Assembly: GCA_016584305.1 (NCBI GenBank)
Contig: JACEEZ010016236.1
Location: 138,501-202,500, forward strand
DNA from: Chionoecetes opilio
Taxonomy: Eukaryota; Arthropoda; Malacostraca; Decapoda; Majidae
Direction: 5' to 3'
Length of the DNA: 64,000 nt
Under the pieces are notes generated by a model. It worked only from the letters and a program-made list of their open reading frames with translations, made no database searches and was not told the origin of the DNA. Each line of letters begins with the position of its first letter. The first letter of the stretch is position 1. Both the position numbers and the translations under genes were made by a program. Below, piece by piece: positions 45,010-58,050 of the stretch.

Positions 45010-48000
45010 GTCTGTATTTAGAGAAGCAACGTGATATCAGTGTTTCTATCTTGTGGCTAAAATGTGTATCAGGTTAAGCTTAATTTAGCCCCAGCTGTGT
45101 GGTTGAATATTTGTGTTTTTGGTTGATTGCAGTTAAGTTTTTCGTGTTTTAGTGAGGTTTTTCAGATTCGGGTTAGCTTTTTCGTGTTTTGGTGAGATCT
45201 TTCTGTTATGGGGAGACCTTTTTTTCCAGTTTTAGTGAGTTTTAAATATGAGATTTTTTATTTCTGTTGACGAGCTGGTGAATTTATAGAATTGTCGGTG
45301 GCTGGACGATTCGAGCTAATATTTATTCGTGCGGAGGACCATTCGAGCGAATACATTTTCGGTAAAATTTCGGTAGTGGGCTTTCAACGATTTAGTTTTC
45401 CTGAATAGTTTTGATGTGTATTGAATGAATCTGGCACTCGTTTTTGTCGGAATAAATTTTTGTTGACGTGTGTGTGGACCCCGCCCCGCAAGCCTTGCTC
45501 CGCTTCTCACTGCCGTAGTATTGATGGAAACTTTGTTTGGAAACACATGTTTCCCAACTGTTTCCAAAGGTTGGAAACAATGTTTCCTAAATGTTTCCTG
45601 TCCAAACTTCAGTAACTGTTGTTCTCAAGATGTCTGAGTGAGGAGGATGCTGCTAGTGTCTGTTATTAGTGAGGACACAAACACTTTGATATCAAAATCT
45701 ATTAGAATATAAATAAAAGGCTTGTTTTTATAATAGCGGAAAGTTTTGAACCCAGAAATACCCCATTTTTACCCATTTAGCGTGCATATATTGCCTTTGC
45801 TTGGGTATTATATCATGCAATACAGCTCCACACCCTTTCTTACCCCTTACATAGCCTTGAATATTGCACGGGAACCCGTAAATTGAAGTAAAAAGCATAA
45901 GAAAATAAGATAAGTGAAGCCAGAAATACCCAGTTTTTACCTATTTATCGTGCATATATTGTCTTTGTCAATGGGTAATATCATGCAATACAGACTCACA
46001 CCCTTTCTTACCCCTTAAATAGCCTTGAATATTGCACGGGGAGGCGTTAATTGAGGTATAAATGTAAGAATAAGGATAAATAGCCAATATAGCTGCCGTA
46101 AGACGTCATCAAGAGGACTTGTATGACCGGTATCTTGATCTTGACATCCAACTCGAGGCTTCAACTTTTCCCTTCATAATCAAATACATCAAATAATGAA
46201 TAAATCAACACGGATAAAGTATAATATTGATAAATAGGACCTAATAAGCCTAAAAAAACAATGAAATATCGTATTTTAAAATATGGCCGGAAAAAAAATC
46301 AATATCACCACAACAAAAATCGACTGTTTGACGAAGCCCTTATAATTCGTGTAAAAATATGAGCAAATAGTATGTGATGTGTGTATCTTATAAACAGCAA
46401 CAGATCCTTGTATAGTGTTGAAACCAAGGAGCAAAATATGTTTTGCTTTTTCGATAATTTGACCCTTTACACCACTTGAGTCAGATATATTCCTTTAGTA
46501 AACACGGGAAAAGCACGTCCCATTAACATACACAAACACAGTGCGCCTGTAGGCACAGCTAATCACACACAAAAAACCTCACCGCTCATTTAGAAGGAAG
46601 AATAAGGTTGACGTAAAAGTGTAAACAAAAACCCCCTAAGACAAAGAAACAAAATACAGCCACCAGGCGCGTGATTAATACATAAAACGATGCGGAAATA
46701 TTGAAATATATTAAAACACACAAATCCCCCTATATTTAGTGTAAAAAAAGAATTATCAACAAAATATCGGTAAAATGTACGGTGTTACTAACTGATTGAG
46801 TCGTATTTCTTTTACGAAGGCCTTAAACTCACTTTTTATGGAAAGTCATAAAAAACTGGGGTTTTCAATAAGGCTATGCAATCCTATATCGGTGTACGAA
46901 TAAAAAAGTTATTATTCGTTTTAAAATGCATAATTGGCACCTCGTAACTTGGCGGAGAGGCCAGCATTCCTCAGAGCCAATCAGAGGTCTGGCATCTCTC
47001 CCTACATCTCTCAGCCAATCAGCGTTCAGTAATCAACTGAGCGGCCATGTTTAGTGTTTATTCCCGATATATAGACCTTATTTAATGGGAAATAAGGTGA
47101 GATTTACCATTAAATACCTTATTTATGGCATATTAGTGACAATAGGAGTATTGTTATTGATAAATATAGGATGGACGATAATACATTGCTGCCATATTAC
47201 CCTTTCAGCGAAATATTCTCCCTGAAATATATAACATCATAGTTTGATACGGTAAATGGAATATTTTGACGTGTTTTCGCTAAGTGTCTCCCGCTGAATA
47301 CTACAGAGACGTACCCAGGGTATACATTGATGCGCTGTTCTAGGTTCGATTCCCGTGTGCCCGAGATTAGTCTTCTATGGACCACTGCGGCCCGCGCCGT
47401 GGCCGCGGCGGTACGAGGCTGACGCCGTTATAGTGGACGAGAACTGCGCGTTCGCTCTTTAGGTCAGACACACACACTGGGGATCCTCTGTGAGTGAGGA
47501 GGATGCTGCAGCTGCCTCTGTGTTTTACGTTATAATGCACTCACTTTTTCTTTTAATCAACGTTCACACACACACAAAGGCGTAACAGCTAGGTGTCCTT
47601 TTCTTTAAATACTACCGTCAGGACATTCTAGGTAGGTAGAGGGGAGTGAGGTCAGGTCAGGTTCCCCAGGTGTTATCCCCTTCCTCCACGTGTAGGTCTC
47701 ACGGCCTCGTGTAGTTTCCTCTGCACGCACCCACACACACGCAAGCACACGTAACACATACTTACACGCATACGCAACACACACTTGCACGCATACGCAA
47801 CACACACACGCAAGCACACGCAATACACACACACACACACACACACAAAATTGGGTCCTCCTCTGCTCGAAAAGTAATTCGCTCGAATCGTCTTCTGCTC
47901 GAAAGGTCGTGTATACGAACTGTCGCCGGTCGGAATTCTCGCCGAAACACCAACCGAGGTTCTCACCAGCAGTGGAACACTTGCCGACGGAAATTTTCGG

Positions 48001-49419
48001 CGACGGTTCTTGTAATAGATGAAAAGGAAGAATCAAGGATATTTAATTATTGGACACCACATTTTTCGATCGTCCCAAGACACTGTATAACTGCAGTTCA
48101 ATACAATACACGGACATTGATTACGAATCCTGACTTAACTTTGGGGTTAACCCCAGACCGCCCCGCTAGTTCACTAACCTAACCTGGACATTAGTTTCCA
48201 AACCTAACCTAATGAATCAAGCAAGCTACATGTCATCAGTGTGCACTTTATCAAAGAATATCAGTCATCACATTTGTTTGAGATTATGTACTGCAGCAAC
48301 TAAGAATGCAGGAAGCAACAGGATGGTGGCGAGGGTAAACATTATTGGGATTGGATTGAGGTGAAAGGTGATTTTATTTTTTCTTATTGTATTTTGTAAG
48401 TCTTTAAATCATCACGTCATTTCACAAATATCTTATATGCTATGATTCTTTTAAAAACCTACATTTCTTGAACATTTTATTTCTAACTGAATTTTCATTC
48501 ATAAAATTGTAAGACATGCAACATTCTTGTAGCTTAAAAAAAAATCATGATTCATTAAGCATTCATAAGCAGTGTGAAATTTACATAAATCATTACTATT
48601 CCAAAATGCTTAGATTACTGCATAGTTATCTATTATTATCCAAGTAATGTAAGTTAAATCATAGTGTACTAACATGAAATAGATCCTCTTAGATTTAATT
48701 ATATTAGCTTTACTCTTAGCTATATGCAAAAAATTACTGCTCATTTCGTTAAAAAAAATTAATGAATAAGGGAAGGACTCCTTGAGCTCATTCTGTATGT
48801 CGTTTCAACTTCTCAGACTAAAGCAAAACATACGAAACAAGTGTGCAGTAAAGAAAATTGACTGTATGATTAATATTTTTGTAATGAAGACTCACTACTT
48901 TCAGGAAGAAGCAAGGGTGGTAAGCGCCACTTCACCAACTTTGAGGCGATGGAGGAACAGAAGAAGAAGGAGGAGAAGGAGCGCCAGTGGAGGGTCAGTG
49001 CCCGCTGCTTCTGTGCCACTCACACGGGTTGTAGAGAGCTTGCATGGTTAGCAAAGACAAGGTAGTGAGGTGTACCGGAAATATGATTGAGGGTTATTAT
49101 TCTAAAAAATTAAATACGCTTAAGATATTTGACTGCCATGCACCATCACCTATGATCTTAGCACAGAATAACTGTTCACAATAAGTTTTATTAAAAACTA
49201 CCAAATCTAGTTGACAAATATATTAAATACTTTCATGATGAAGGTAAGGAAAGATTTGGGAATGTTTTTCTTTTGAACTTAGCAGCTTGAGTAGGTTAGT
49301 AAAGTGTCGGTAATACTGGGCCTCTTCCAAATCTGCTTGAACCATTTGTCTATACACACACACACATACTACACTTAACACACACACACACACACACACA
49401 ACACAACACACACACACAC

Positions 49420-49508
<89 letters not shown>

Positions 49509-49610
49509 TACACTTAACACACACACACACACACATACTACACTTAACACACACACACACACACATACTACACTTAACACACACACACACACACACACAC
49601 ATACTACACT

Positions 49611-49652
<42 letters not shown>

Positions 49653-49820
49653 CAACTTACACACCACTATACACTTAACACCACACACACACCATACTAC
49701 ACTTAACACACCACACACACACACACAATACTACACACACACATACACCAACCACACTACACTACACACACACACCACATACTACACTTAACACACACAC
49801 ACACACACACAACTACACTT

Positions 49821-49854
<34 letters not shown>

Positions 49855-50655
49855 CAATACTACACTTAACACACACACACACACACACTAACACACACAC
49901 ACACACACACACACTACTACACTTACACACAACACACACACCACACACTTACACACACTACCACACACAGCACAACACACACATACTACACTTAGACACA
50001 CACACAACCACACACATCACTACACTTAACACACACACACACACACTACTACACTTGCACACCACACACACACACTTAGCACACACAACACATCACTACA
50101 CTTCACACACACCACACTCACTCAGCACACACCACACTCACTACACTTAACACACACCACCACACACACACTCACTACACTTAGCACACCCACACACACA
50201 CACAACACCACTACACTTAGCACAACACACACACACACACCAGCACACACACACTCACTACACTTAACACACACACACAACACACACCACACACACTCAC
50301 TACACTTAGCACACACCACACACACCACTCACTACACTTAGCACCACACCCCACACACTCACCATAACACTTAGCACACACACACACTCACTACACTTAG
50401 CACACACCACACACACATAGACACACACTCACTACACTTAGCACACACACCAACCACCACACACACACACTCACTACACTTAGCACACACACACACACAC
50501 CACACACACACTACACACACACACAACTCACTACACTTAGCACACCACACACACACTCACTACACTTAGCACACACACAACACTCACTACACTTAGCACA
50601 CACAACACACCACTACACTTAGCACACACACACACTCACTACACTTAGCAACACA

Positions 50656-50687
<32 letters not shown>

Positions 50688-53278
50688 ACTACACTTAGCA
50701 CACACACACACACACCACTACACTTAGCACACCACACACACACCACTACACTTAGCACACACACACACACACTACACTTAGCACAACACACACCATCACT
50801 ACACTTAGCACACACCAACACACACACACACCACTCACTACACTTAGCACACACACACACACACTCACTACACTTAGACCACACACACACACTCACTACA
50901 CTTAGCACACAACACACACACACACATTACCTAGCACACACACACACACACTGCAACACACACACCACTACACTTAGCACACACACACACACACACACTC
51001 ACTACACTTAGCACACACACACACACACTCACTTTCACTTCACACACACCACACACTACACAACCACTCACTACACTTAGCACACACACACACACACTCA
51101 CTACACTAGCACACACACACACTACACTTAGCACCACACACACACCACTCACTACTTAGCACACACACACACACACTCACTACACTTAGCACACACACAC
51201 ACACACACACCACTACACTTAGCACACACCAAACAACACACACACACACTCACTACACTTAGCACACACACACACACACACTCACTACACTTAGCAACAC
51301 ACACACACACACACACTCACTACACTTAGCACACAACACACACACACACCACTCACTACACTTAGCACACACCACACACCACTACACTTAGCACACACAC
51401 ACTCACTACACTTAGCACACACACACCACTACACTTAGCACAACACACACACACACTCACTACACTTAGCACACACACACACACTCACTACACTTAGCAC
51501 ACACACACACACAACATCACTACACTTAGCACACACACACACACACACACTCACTACACTTAGCACACCACACACTACACTTAACACACATCACACACAC
51601 ACTCACTACACTTAGCACACACACCACTCACTACACTTAGCACACACACACACACACTCACTACACTTAGCACAACACAACACACACACTCACTACACTT
51701 AGCACACACACTCACTACACTTAGCACACACACACACACTACACTACACTTAGCACACACCACACACACACCACTACACTTAGCACACACACACACTTAC
51801 ACACACACACACACACACACACCACTACACTTAGCACACACACACCACACACACATACACTTAGCACACACACACACACTACACTTAGCACACACACAAC
51901 ACACACTCACTACACTTGCACACACACCACCTCACTACACTTAGCACACACACCACACTCACTACACTTAGCACACACACCTCACTCACTCTAGCACACA
52001 CACTCACTACACTTAGCACACACACACCACACACTCATACACTTAGCACACACACACACACACACCACTACACTAGCACACACACACCACTACACTTAGC
52101 AACACAACACACTACACTTGACACACACACAACTACACTTAGCAACACACACACACCACTACACTTAGCACACACACACTCACTACACTTAGCACAAACA
52201 CACACACACTCCTACACTTAGCACACACTAGCACCCTCACTACACTTAGCACACACACACACTCACTACACTTAGCACACACACACATACACTTAGCACA
52301 CACACACATCACTACACTAGCACAACAACACAATCAACACTCCAACACTACACACAACACAACTCACTACATTAGCACACACACACACACCACTAATTAC
52401 ACACACACACACATCACTCACTTACACACCACACACAACACACAAACTAACTAGCCCCAACACACACACAGAATTGCACACACAACAAAAATATTATTAG
52501 AGTAACCTCATTTGACCATCTATATACTTGTCATAATATAAAACATACATGAACAATAGACACAGTTTCTATTATTTAAAATTCCTACTCACCTATTGAA
52601 ATCTCCTACACACTAGAAACAGGAACATTTATTCATTTCTTTCCTACATAGAACACCTTCCAGTAGGTGGCACTTTCTGAGCATTTGCTAACAGTGGACT
52701 TTTGATGCATCTGTTATTGAGTAGATTATAGCAATGCTGAACATCGACAGCATGAAGATTACCATGTTGATTTGATAATTTAAAACCCCTCCTGACCTCC
52801 TAAAAAGCATTCATGCCTTCTCCATGCTGGTTTACTCATTGTAGACCGTTAGCTAACTGGCTGTTTGTAATAAGTGGCATCTATTCTTAATTGAATTTTC
52901 AACTGTACCCCCCTTTTTTGTATGATGATGGTCTGTGTAGCTGTGGTGGTAATAGTGATAGGGTGTTGACTCCCTGGGTGCAGCCATGGTTCTGCAGTGC
53001 TCTTACATAGGACTGAATATTAACTTTGTCCTCCCGTCTTCTAGAAAGAGCAAGGAGAAGAAAGTGACAGTGAAGAAGGAGAAGGAAAGTCAGGATCTGG
53101 CAGTGAGTCTTCAGAAGAAAGCAGTAGTGAAGAGGAAATGAAGGAAATGAAACCTAAAGGTATTGGAGGTTTGATAGAATGTGAAAACCCCAATCGCGTG
53201 GCCAACAAGCCTAAAAAAGCGACGGCAATCACCACTGCTCCTGCTGCCGAGGGTACTGGTGGTGGCACTGGTGGTGGT

Positions 53279-53311
<33 letters not shown>

Positions 53312-56300
53312 AGCAGTGCAGCAGCGGCAGCGGCAACGAAGCCCCAGTTGTCTCGGCGAGAGAGGTAAGAAAATGAGGTTCTTGAGATGCTAGATAAAAA
53401 AAAATCCTTTTTCATGTTTGTAGTTAATTCAGCCAAGGGACTAGCTTATGTTGCTACAGACTGTTGCTGTTATTGCTATATTTTCACATCACACAATGGA
53501 ATGGCATCATGAATTCATATTATATGTTAAATAGCAGGTGTTTCTAATTCTAGTTCCTTATTTAGTATCAGGCAAGATAGGGTGTTTGTAAAGTGTTCAA
53601 TTTTGCTGCCTGTTTCTACGTCAATGAATCCACGTTTGGTGACTTGCATACAACTGTTAGATGGGGACTCATATTGCTAATTGATTAAAATAATATTTAC
53701 ATAGTTTCTAAGGCTATAAGACAACAGTCCACTTCTATTGTTCATCACTGAATGTTGAAGTCATTTAATATTCATTATTATATATATCCCCTCCTGGAAC
53801 CCACTTCCATTATGATAGAAGAAAGGTCAACTGTTCATGCCCATTCTCACATTGCAATTGAGTATTACCTCATTGTTTAAGCACCCGTCTAGCTAACTGG
53901 CTGTTTGTAAAATCACCTTTCATGAAGTGGTGGTTGTTTATGGTCTCAGGTTTTATTGATCTCAAGACAGTATTTTGCCATCTGTTTTATGCAATAGGAG
54001 TGTGAATGGTTATTTTGCCCAATATTTTGTGTGCAGTACCAGGTTGTAACAGGCTGGGAAACATAATTTAAAAAAGAAATAGGGAAAAACTGGTTCACAA
54101 ATAGGGTAGTAAATAATTGGAATGGACTCAGTAGACAGGTAGTTAGTGTGGAGTCATTAGGGAGCTTTAAAAGGAGGCTAGATACATTCATGGATGGGGA
54201 TGAATGGGGATGAAGTAACGAACTACCTCGTGTAGGTCTCACGGTCTCTTGTAGCTTCCTTATTTTCTTATGTTATGGTATGTAATGGTCATCAACTGGG
54301 AGAATGCTACAGCTGATGCCTCATTTTCAGGGAGGAGATACAGAAGCAGCGAGCCACTGCCCACTACCGAAAGATGCACTCCGAGGGTAAGACCGACGAG
54401 GCTCGAGCTGACCTGGCACGCCTGGCAATCATCAAACAGCAGCGAGAGGAAGCATCAAAGAAGCGTGAGGAGGAAAAGCTAGGTAAGCATTGGCTCTATC
54501 CATTCATGCAGGTGTTAAGTAACATGGAAATCCTTTATAAGACTAGAGAAGTCCATCAGATTTCAATTTATGCATTTTACTAACTGACAAGTGGGATTTT
54601 GATGTAAGATTTTGCTTTGAAAACAAGGTCATTGTAAAAGTAGTAGTATATATTTATTTGATTATTTATTGATTAAACTGGACTGACCAAGGGCAGAAAA
54701 AACGAAGCCAACTAAAAGTCCACTGAATGCCAGTCCCCTTAAAGTAATCGTCCAGATGCTTTTTCTTTTTTGCCTAATTATGTTGAATGTACATTCAAAA
54801 CACCTAATCCACCAAAAATTATTGATTTCCAGGCCTTATTTCCGTAAAAACATGACTTGTAAAAAGCGCGCGAAAAAAAAAAAATCTTCCCTCCAACAGG
54901 GCTACGATTGTTATTGATGACGTCAGAACAGTGACGCCCGCAGAGGCTCCAATGTAAACATCTGTCTGACACCTGTCGGCAAATGTTATGATGAGCGATT
55001 GTACTTCGATGTCAGACTGAATCTGTCGCTGTGACAGATCTAGAGTACGATGCTCAATCTGAGACCGAAAGAAATGACGCTGGCCGCGTATACTATGAGG
55101 AAAACGAACCTCAGATTGTCATGGGATCCTATATGTTTGAGCCCGAGTACGAGGTGGATGAACAGGTGTTAGCAGAGCCTGAGGTTCAGCAGGAGGACCT
55201 GGCACGTCTCCAAAACATGGATTGGTAAATAAGGTTAAACCATGTGTGTGTGGGAATCACAATGAAGGTACTTTCGAGAAAATCCTATGGTTAGTTTTGG
55301 AGCTACAGTCAAACGTCATTACTCGGAAACCACATACTAGCATTAACTACAGCATAGAGTTGGAAAATATGTGGGCGGGAAGGCAGAAAGTGTGACAGCC
55401 ACACCACCACAGGATCTCTCACCACAGGGCACGCCCACTCCACAACTGAGTCACTGTCTTACGGGGGGCGCCGCCCTTGTCCAGCACACCCGTGTACACA
55501 GGCTCACCTCACACTCGTCGTCCCAACCCACACACTGGGTAGCCAACTAGCCGCGCTGCACACACTCACCCAGTCTTTCACCCGCTGTGTACCCTCACTA
55601 CACACCGTTTCTCAACACAACTGGCTCGCCCCAACACACTATCGGCGTGTATCACCCTACACACGCCACTCCTTTCCGTGTGCAAACTTTTCTCGAAAGG
55701 CACAGCTGTCTTGCTGCACCCATAAAGGATGAATGCATGTGGCATATCGCAAAAAAAATCTATCAGAAACACCCAAATATCTTCAAGTACTATATTTATC
55801 TCTGTGTTTACGTGCCTCTGATCAGCGTGGGAAGAGGAGCTTCCCTTTTGCTACGTCACCGAGCCTGAGAGCATCGTCTGCAAACCTTGAGGAGTGTTTT
55901 GAAAACTCGGGGAATTTGCAGATTTTGATTGCGTATTATAAACGGCTGACTGGATACAAAAAGTGATGACGTATTGTTTATATACTCGTTAATGGCTATG
56001 ATTTGATTGCATTAAATCAGGAATGATGAAATGGTCTGGACGATTACTTTAAAGCAGATAATTAGAGACATCAAAGGGGGAGGGCTCATTTAGTTTGGGA
56101 TCAATTAATGAATACTGATGATTATGAGAGAGGGGGTCAATCTATAGTAGTAAAATAGGTAGTATTTTGTGAGGGAACTGCTCTGTGTTTGTGTCACCTC
56201 ACACTGGGATAAAGCCTTGGATATGAAGAAGATAAAAATACTGTATTTGTAAGACTAACTTTTGGAAAATGGGGGACGGAGTATTAGAATGATGAGATCT

Positions 56301-57802
56301 AAACAGCCAAAGTGTACAAGGATGAAATGTATGGACAAGCTCTGTTCACATGATTTATGGCCTACGGTGCAAAAGTCAGTAGCAAAACCAGACCTCTGAA
56401 TAGCTGGGGTTACTGCCAGTCTGTACCACCCATAGGTAGAATATTGCTCTGTAGGCACAGCTAGAGTGACCTCAGCCGCCTCCACGTGTGAGGTGACACA
56501 AACACAGAGCAGTTCCCTCACAAAATACTACCTATTTTACTACTATAGATTGACCCCCTCTCTCATAATCATCAGTATTCATTAATTGATCCCAAACTAA
56601 ATGAGCCCTCCCCCTTTGAGGTCTCTAATTATCTGCTTTAAAGTAATCGTCCAGACCATTTCATCATTCCTGATTTAATGCAATCAAATCATAGCCATTA
56701 ACGAGTATATCAACAATACGTCATCACTTTTTGTATCCAGTCAGCCGTTTATAATACGCAATCAAAATCTGCAAATTCCCCTACTCTCGATCAAAACTTC
56801 TTCTCTATTAATAAATCCTCACTGTCAAGTAGCCTTATTTATGTATGTTACTTTACGATGCCCTGCCATGCGTGGGAGGAGGAACACGAGAGACGATAAT
56901 ACAGCTACAGAAATCAGTGGGAGGAGGATGTAGACAACTACACCAACATAGAAATCAGTGAAAAGTAGAAGGAAAATGGGGTAGACACTATTGTCAGGAA
57001 GGTGGTGGCCGAGTGGTTAGCGTCTGGAAGTGGCGAGCTCGCTGTACCAAGTTTGAATCCCACCAGCTACAAAAAAAATTAGGCAATTGTCAAATGGCCT
57101 AAGAACACCCACATGATGCCCATTAATTAACTCTACCTTCGATTGCGAGTGCATCAGAGGACAGGCAGCATACAGTGTAAGCCTCTAATCACAGGCGTCA
57201 CTATAAAAATCTTGCCTGCGCTACCACGAACGAGGGCCAACCATCACAGCCCTCAAGTGAACCTACAGGGCTTACCATCCGAGCCCTGGAGGTCACTGTC
57301 TGCCTACGGGCGCTATAGGCCAAAATGTAGAAGAAGAAAAAAACTATGCCAGCATGTTGATCAGTGGAAGGAGGAGGAAGACAAACAATATGACAGTACA
57401 TCAACACTCCAATTCACTACGCAGCAATTACCTCAATACCCCTAGACAGATAGTGGTCAGTGATCAGAGGCAGTGAGGATGAAAGTGACTAACAGTGGCT
57501 GGTGCTAGGTGAGGAGGTGCAGGGAAAAGGTTTGCAATTCTTGTAGAGGCGATGCCTGCAGTGATAAAAAAAACTATTTTACCCTGCTCCTGCTGTATCA
57601 CCGATCCCCATTTGTGCATTTACATAACGTGGGCATGTCACTTATGACATTTGTGTTAGATGATTGACTTCTTTTTTATGAATGAGATTTTACCAAACTT
57701 TTCCCCTCATAATAGTTTAATATTTTCTAATTTTCAGCCCGAGAAGCTGCAGCATCGGCAAAGAAAGACCAGATGTCGAAAGCGCTTAACAAGAAGAGCT
57801 GA
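44994..57802 (+). CDS. PDAP1: PDAP1 / HASPP28, 28 kDa heat- and acid-stable phosphoprotein, complete, five exons
   Basis: Exons 44994-45009, 48905-48993, 53045-53364, 54331-54482 and 57738-57802 join in phases 1, 0, 2, 1 to 642 nt: 213 residues plus TGA. The family is a small, highly charged, mostly disordered phosphoprotein conserved in animals, with a reported casein-kinase substrate domain. Landmarks: N-terminal [17 protein letters not shown]; a Ser/Glu-rich acidic block (about 40-67; candidate CK2 sites); [18 protein letters not shown] (about 72-89); LSRREREEIQKQ (about 137-148); and [16 protein letters not shown] (about 171-186). The end is [13 protein letters not shown]. Between the second and third blocks lie 18 residues that are almost all Gly (107-124) and six Ala (127-132), coded by GGT/GGC and GCA/GCG repeats. 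This insert is not typical of the family. Exon 1 has only 16 coding nt and an unusual GTCTGT donor, but its phase and peptide fit exactly. Confidence 0.95.
45300..45352 (+). repeat. Iterated TTCGAGC motif cluster
   Basis: GGACGATTCGAGCTAAT, TTTATTCGTGCGGA and GGACCATTCGAGCGAAT. Same family as 38535-38606. Confidence 0.6.
45752..46060. repeat. ~165 bp tandem duplication
   Basis: Two copies of 'cccagaaataccccattttt...gcgtgcatatattgcctttg...tcttaccccttacatagcct...gcacggg' (45752 and 45919) with about 90% identity, in PDAP1 intron 1. Confidence 0.88.
47668..47850 (-). mobile_element. LINE 3' UTR fragment with AC tail
   Basis: Minus strand reads 'gaggaaactacacgaggccg tgagacctacacgtggagga', the 3' UTR seen at 20510 and 54230 (in reverse). 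It continues into CACACGCAAGCA-type repeats (47725-47848). Confidence 0.5.
47862..47930 (-). repeat. Iterated TTCGAGC motif cluster, reverse
   Basis: GCTCGAAAAGTAATTCGCTCGAATCGTCTTCTGCTCGAAAGG-type words on the plus strand (three CTCGAA words in 46 bp). This is the inverted counterpart of the clusters at 38535 and 45300. Confidence 0.6.
48905..48993 (+). CDS. PDAP1: PDAP1 exon 2
   Basis: 89 nt between TTTCAG and GTCAGT. It encodes [20 protein letters not shown] and a Lys/Glu run to RQWR. Confidence 0.94.
49360..52475. repeat. ACACTTAGC-(AC)n satellite, 3.1 kb
   Basis: Roughly one hundred units of TCACTACACTTAGC followed by a variable AC run, unit length about 20-50 bp. The first ~300 bp is nearly pure AC with ACACTTAAC words; the TTAAC word changes to TTAGC from about 50080 onward. 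It lies in PDAP1 intron 2. Frames inside it (Cys-Val or His-Thr) are artefacts. Confidence 0.96.
53045..53364 (+). CDS. PDAP1: PDAP1 exon 3 with Gly/Ala tract
   Basis: 320 nt between TTCTAG and GTAAGA. It holds the acidic Ser/Glu block, [15 protein letters not shown], the Gly/Ala repeat (53260-53337) and LSRRER. Confidence 0.96.
54060..54268 (+). mobile_element. Non-LTR retrotransposon C-terminal fragment
   Basis: The frame reads [20 protein letters not shown] and [19 protein letters not shown] then stop, the C terminus of a LINE reverse transcriptase. It is followed by the 3' UTR 'ctacctcgtgtaggtctcac'. It lies in PDAP1 intron 3, 60 bp before exon 4. Confidence 0.78.
54331..54482 (+). CDS. 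PDAP1: PDAP1 exon 4
   Basis: 152 nt between TTTCAG and GTAAGC. It encodes [20 protein letters not shown] and [20 protein letters not shown]. Confidence 0.96.
54743..56048 (+). mobile_element. TTAA-flanked element with acidic ORF, copy 1 (1.3 kb)
   Basis: Bounded by TTAA (54739-54742, 56049-56052). Ends AGTAATCGTCCAGA and (inverted) AGTAATCGTCCAGACC. It carries an ORF remnant from about 54988 (MMSDCTS) that has lost two bases at about 55016 compared with the copy at 63550. It resumes at 55037 as [20 protein letters not shown] and [18 protein letters not shown], to LARLQNMDW at 55228, where a GTAAAT may be a splice donor. The right end is shared with 61223-61610. No transposase was recognised. 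TTAA target use recalls piggyBac, but the termini do not start with CCC. Confidence 0.8.
55908..56781. repeat. Large palindrome, ~297 bp arms
   Basis: 55908-56204 and 56486-56781 are reverse complements with very few differences, separated by 281 bp. The arms contain 141 bp of the right end of the TTAA element plus 156 bp of flank ('gcagataattagagacatca...gtgtttgtgtcacctcacac'). Confidence 0.9.
57000..57330 (+). mobile_element. tRNA-derived SINE
   Basis: Head GGTGGCCGAGTGGTTAGCGT (A-box) and AGTTTGAATCCCACC (B-box), of tRNA-Ser/Leu style, then 'caattgtcaaatggcctaag' and a body to about 57330. PDAP1 intron 4. Confidence 0.65.
57738..57802 (+). CDS. PDAP1: PDAP1 exon 5 (terminal)
   Basis: 65 nt after TTTCAG. 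It encodes [20 protein letters not shown] and TGA. Confidence 0.94.
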
Positions 57803-58044
57803 TTATGTATCGCTCATAGATGTGTGTGGACTGTGTGACTATGACAACTGCAGCATTCACGGCAGTTGGTTCTAGGTCAGAGACAAGTACGTAGAGGTCT
57901 TGTCAGAGGTGTCTATTACATTAACATTGAAACTTAGTGATTGTGATAATGACTGCTGTTTCATGTTTGGCTTGCGAATGAAAATATAATATCAGTTTTT
58001 TCTGACAAACTCTGCCTAGAGCCAACAGGCTTGGCAAACGTAAA

Positions 58045-58050
58045 AAATAA
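58045..58050 (+). terminator. Candidate poly(A) signal of PDAP1 (near)
   Basis: AATAAA about 245 nt after the stop codon. Confidence 0.4.

Noticed and set aside
49223..52333. Cys-Val-rich and His-Thr-rich frames
   Set aside because: Translations of AC and CACTTAGC repeats. The TCACTACACTTAGC spacing is irregular and without unique spacers, so it is not a CRISPR array.
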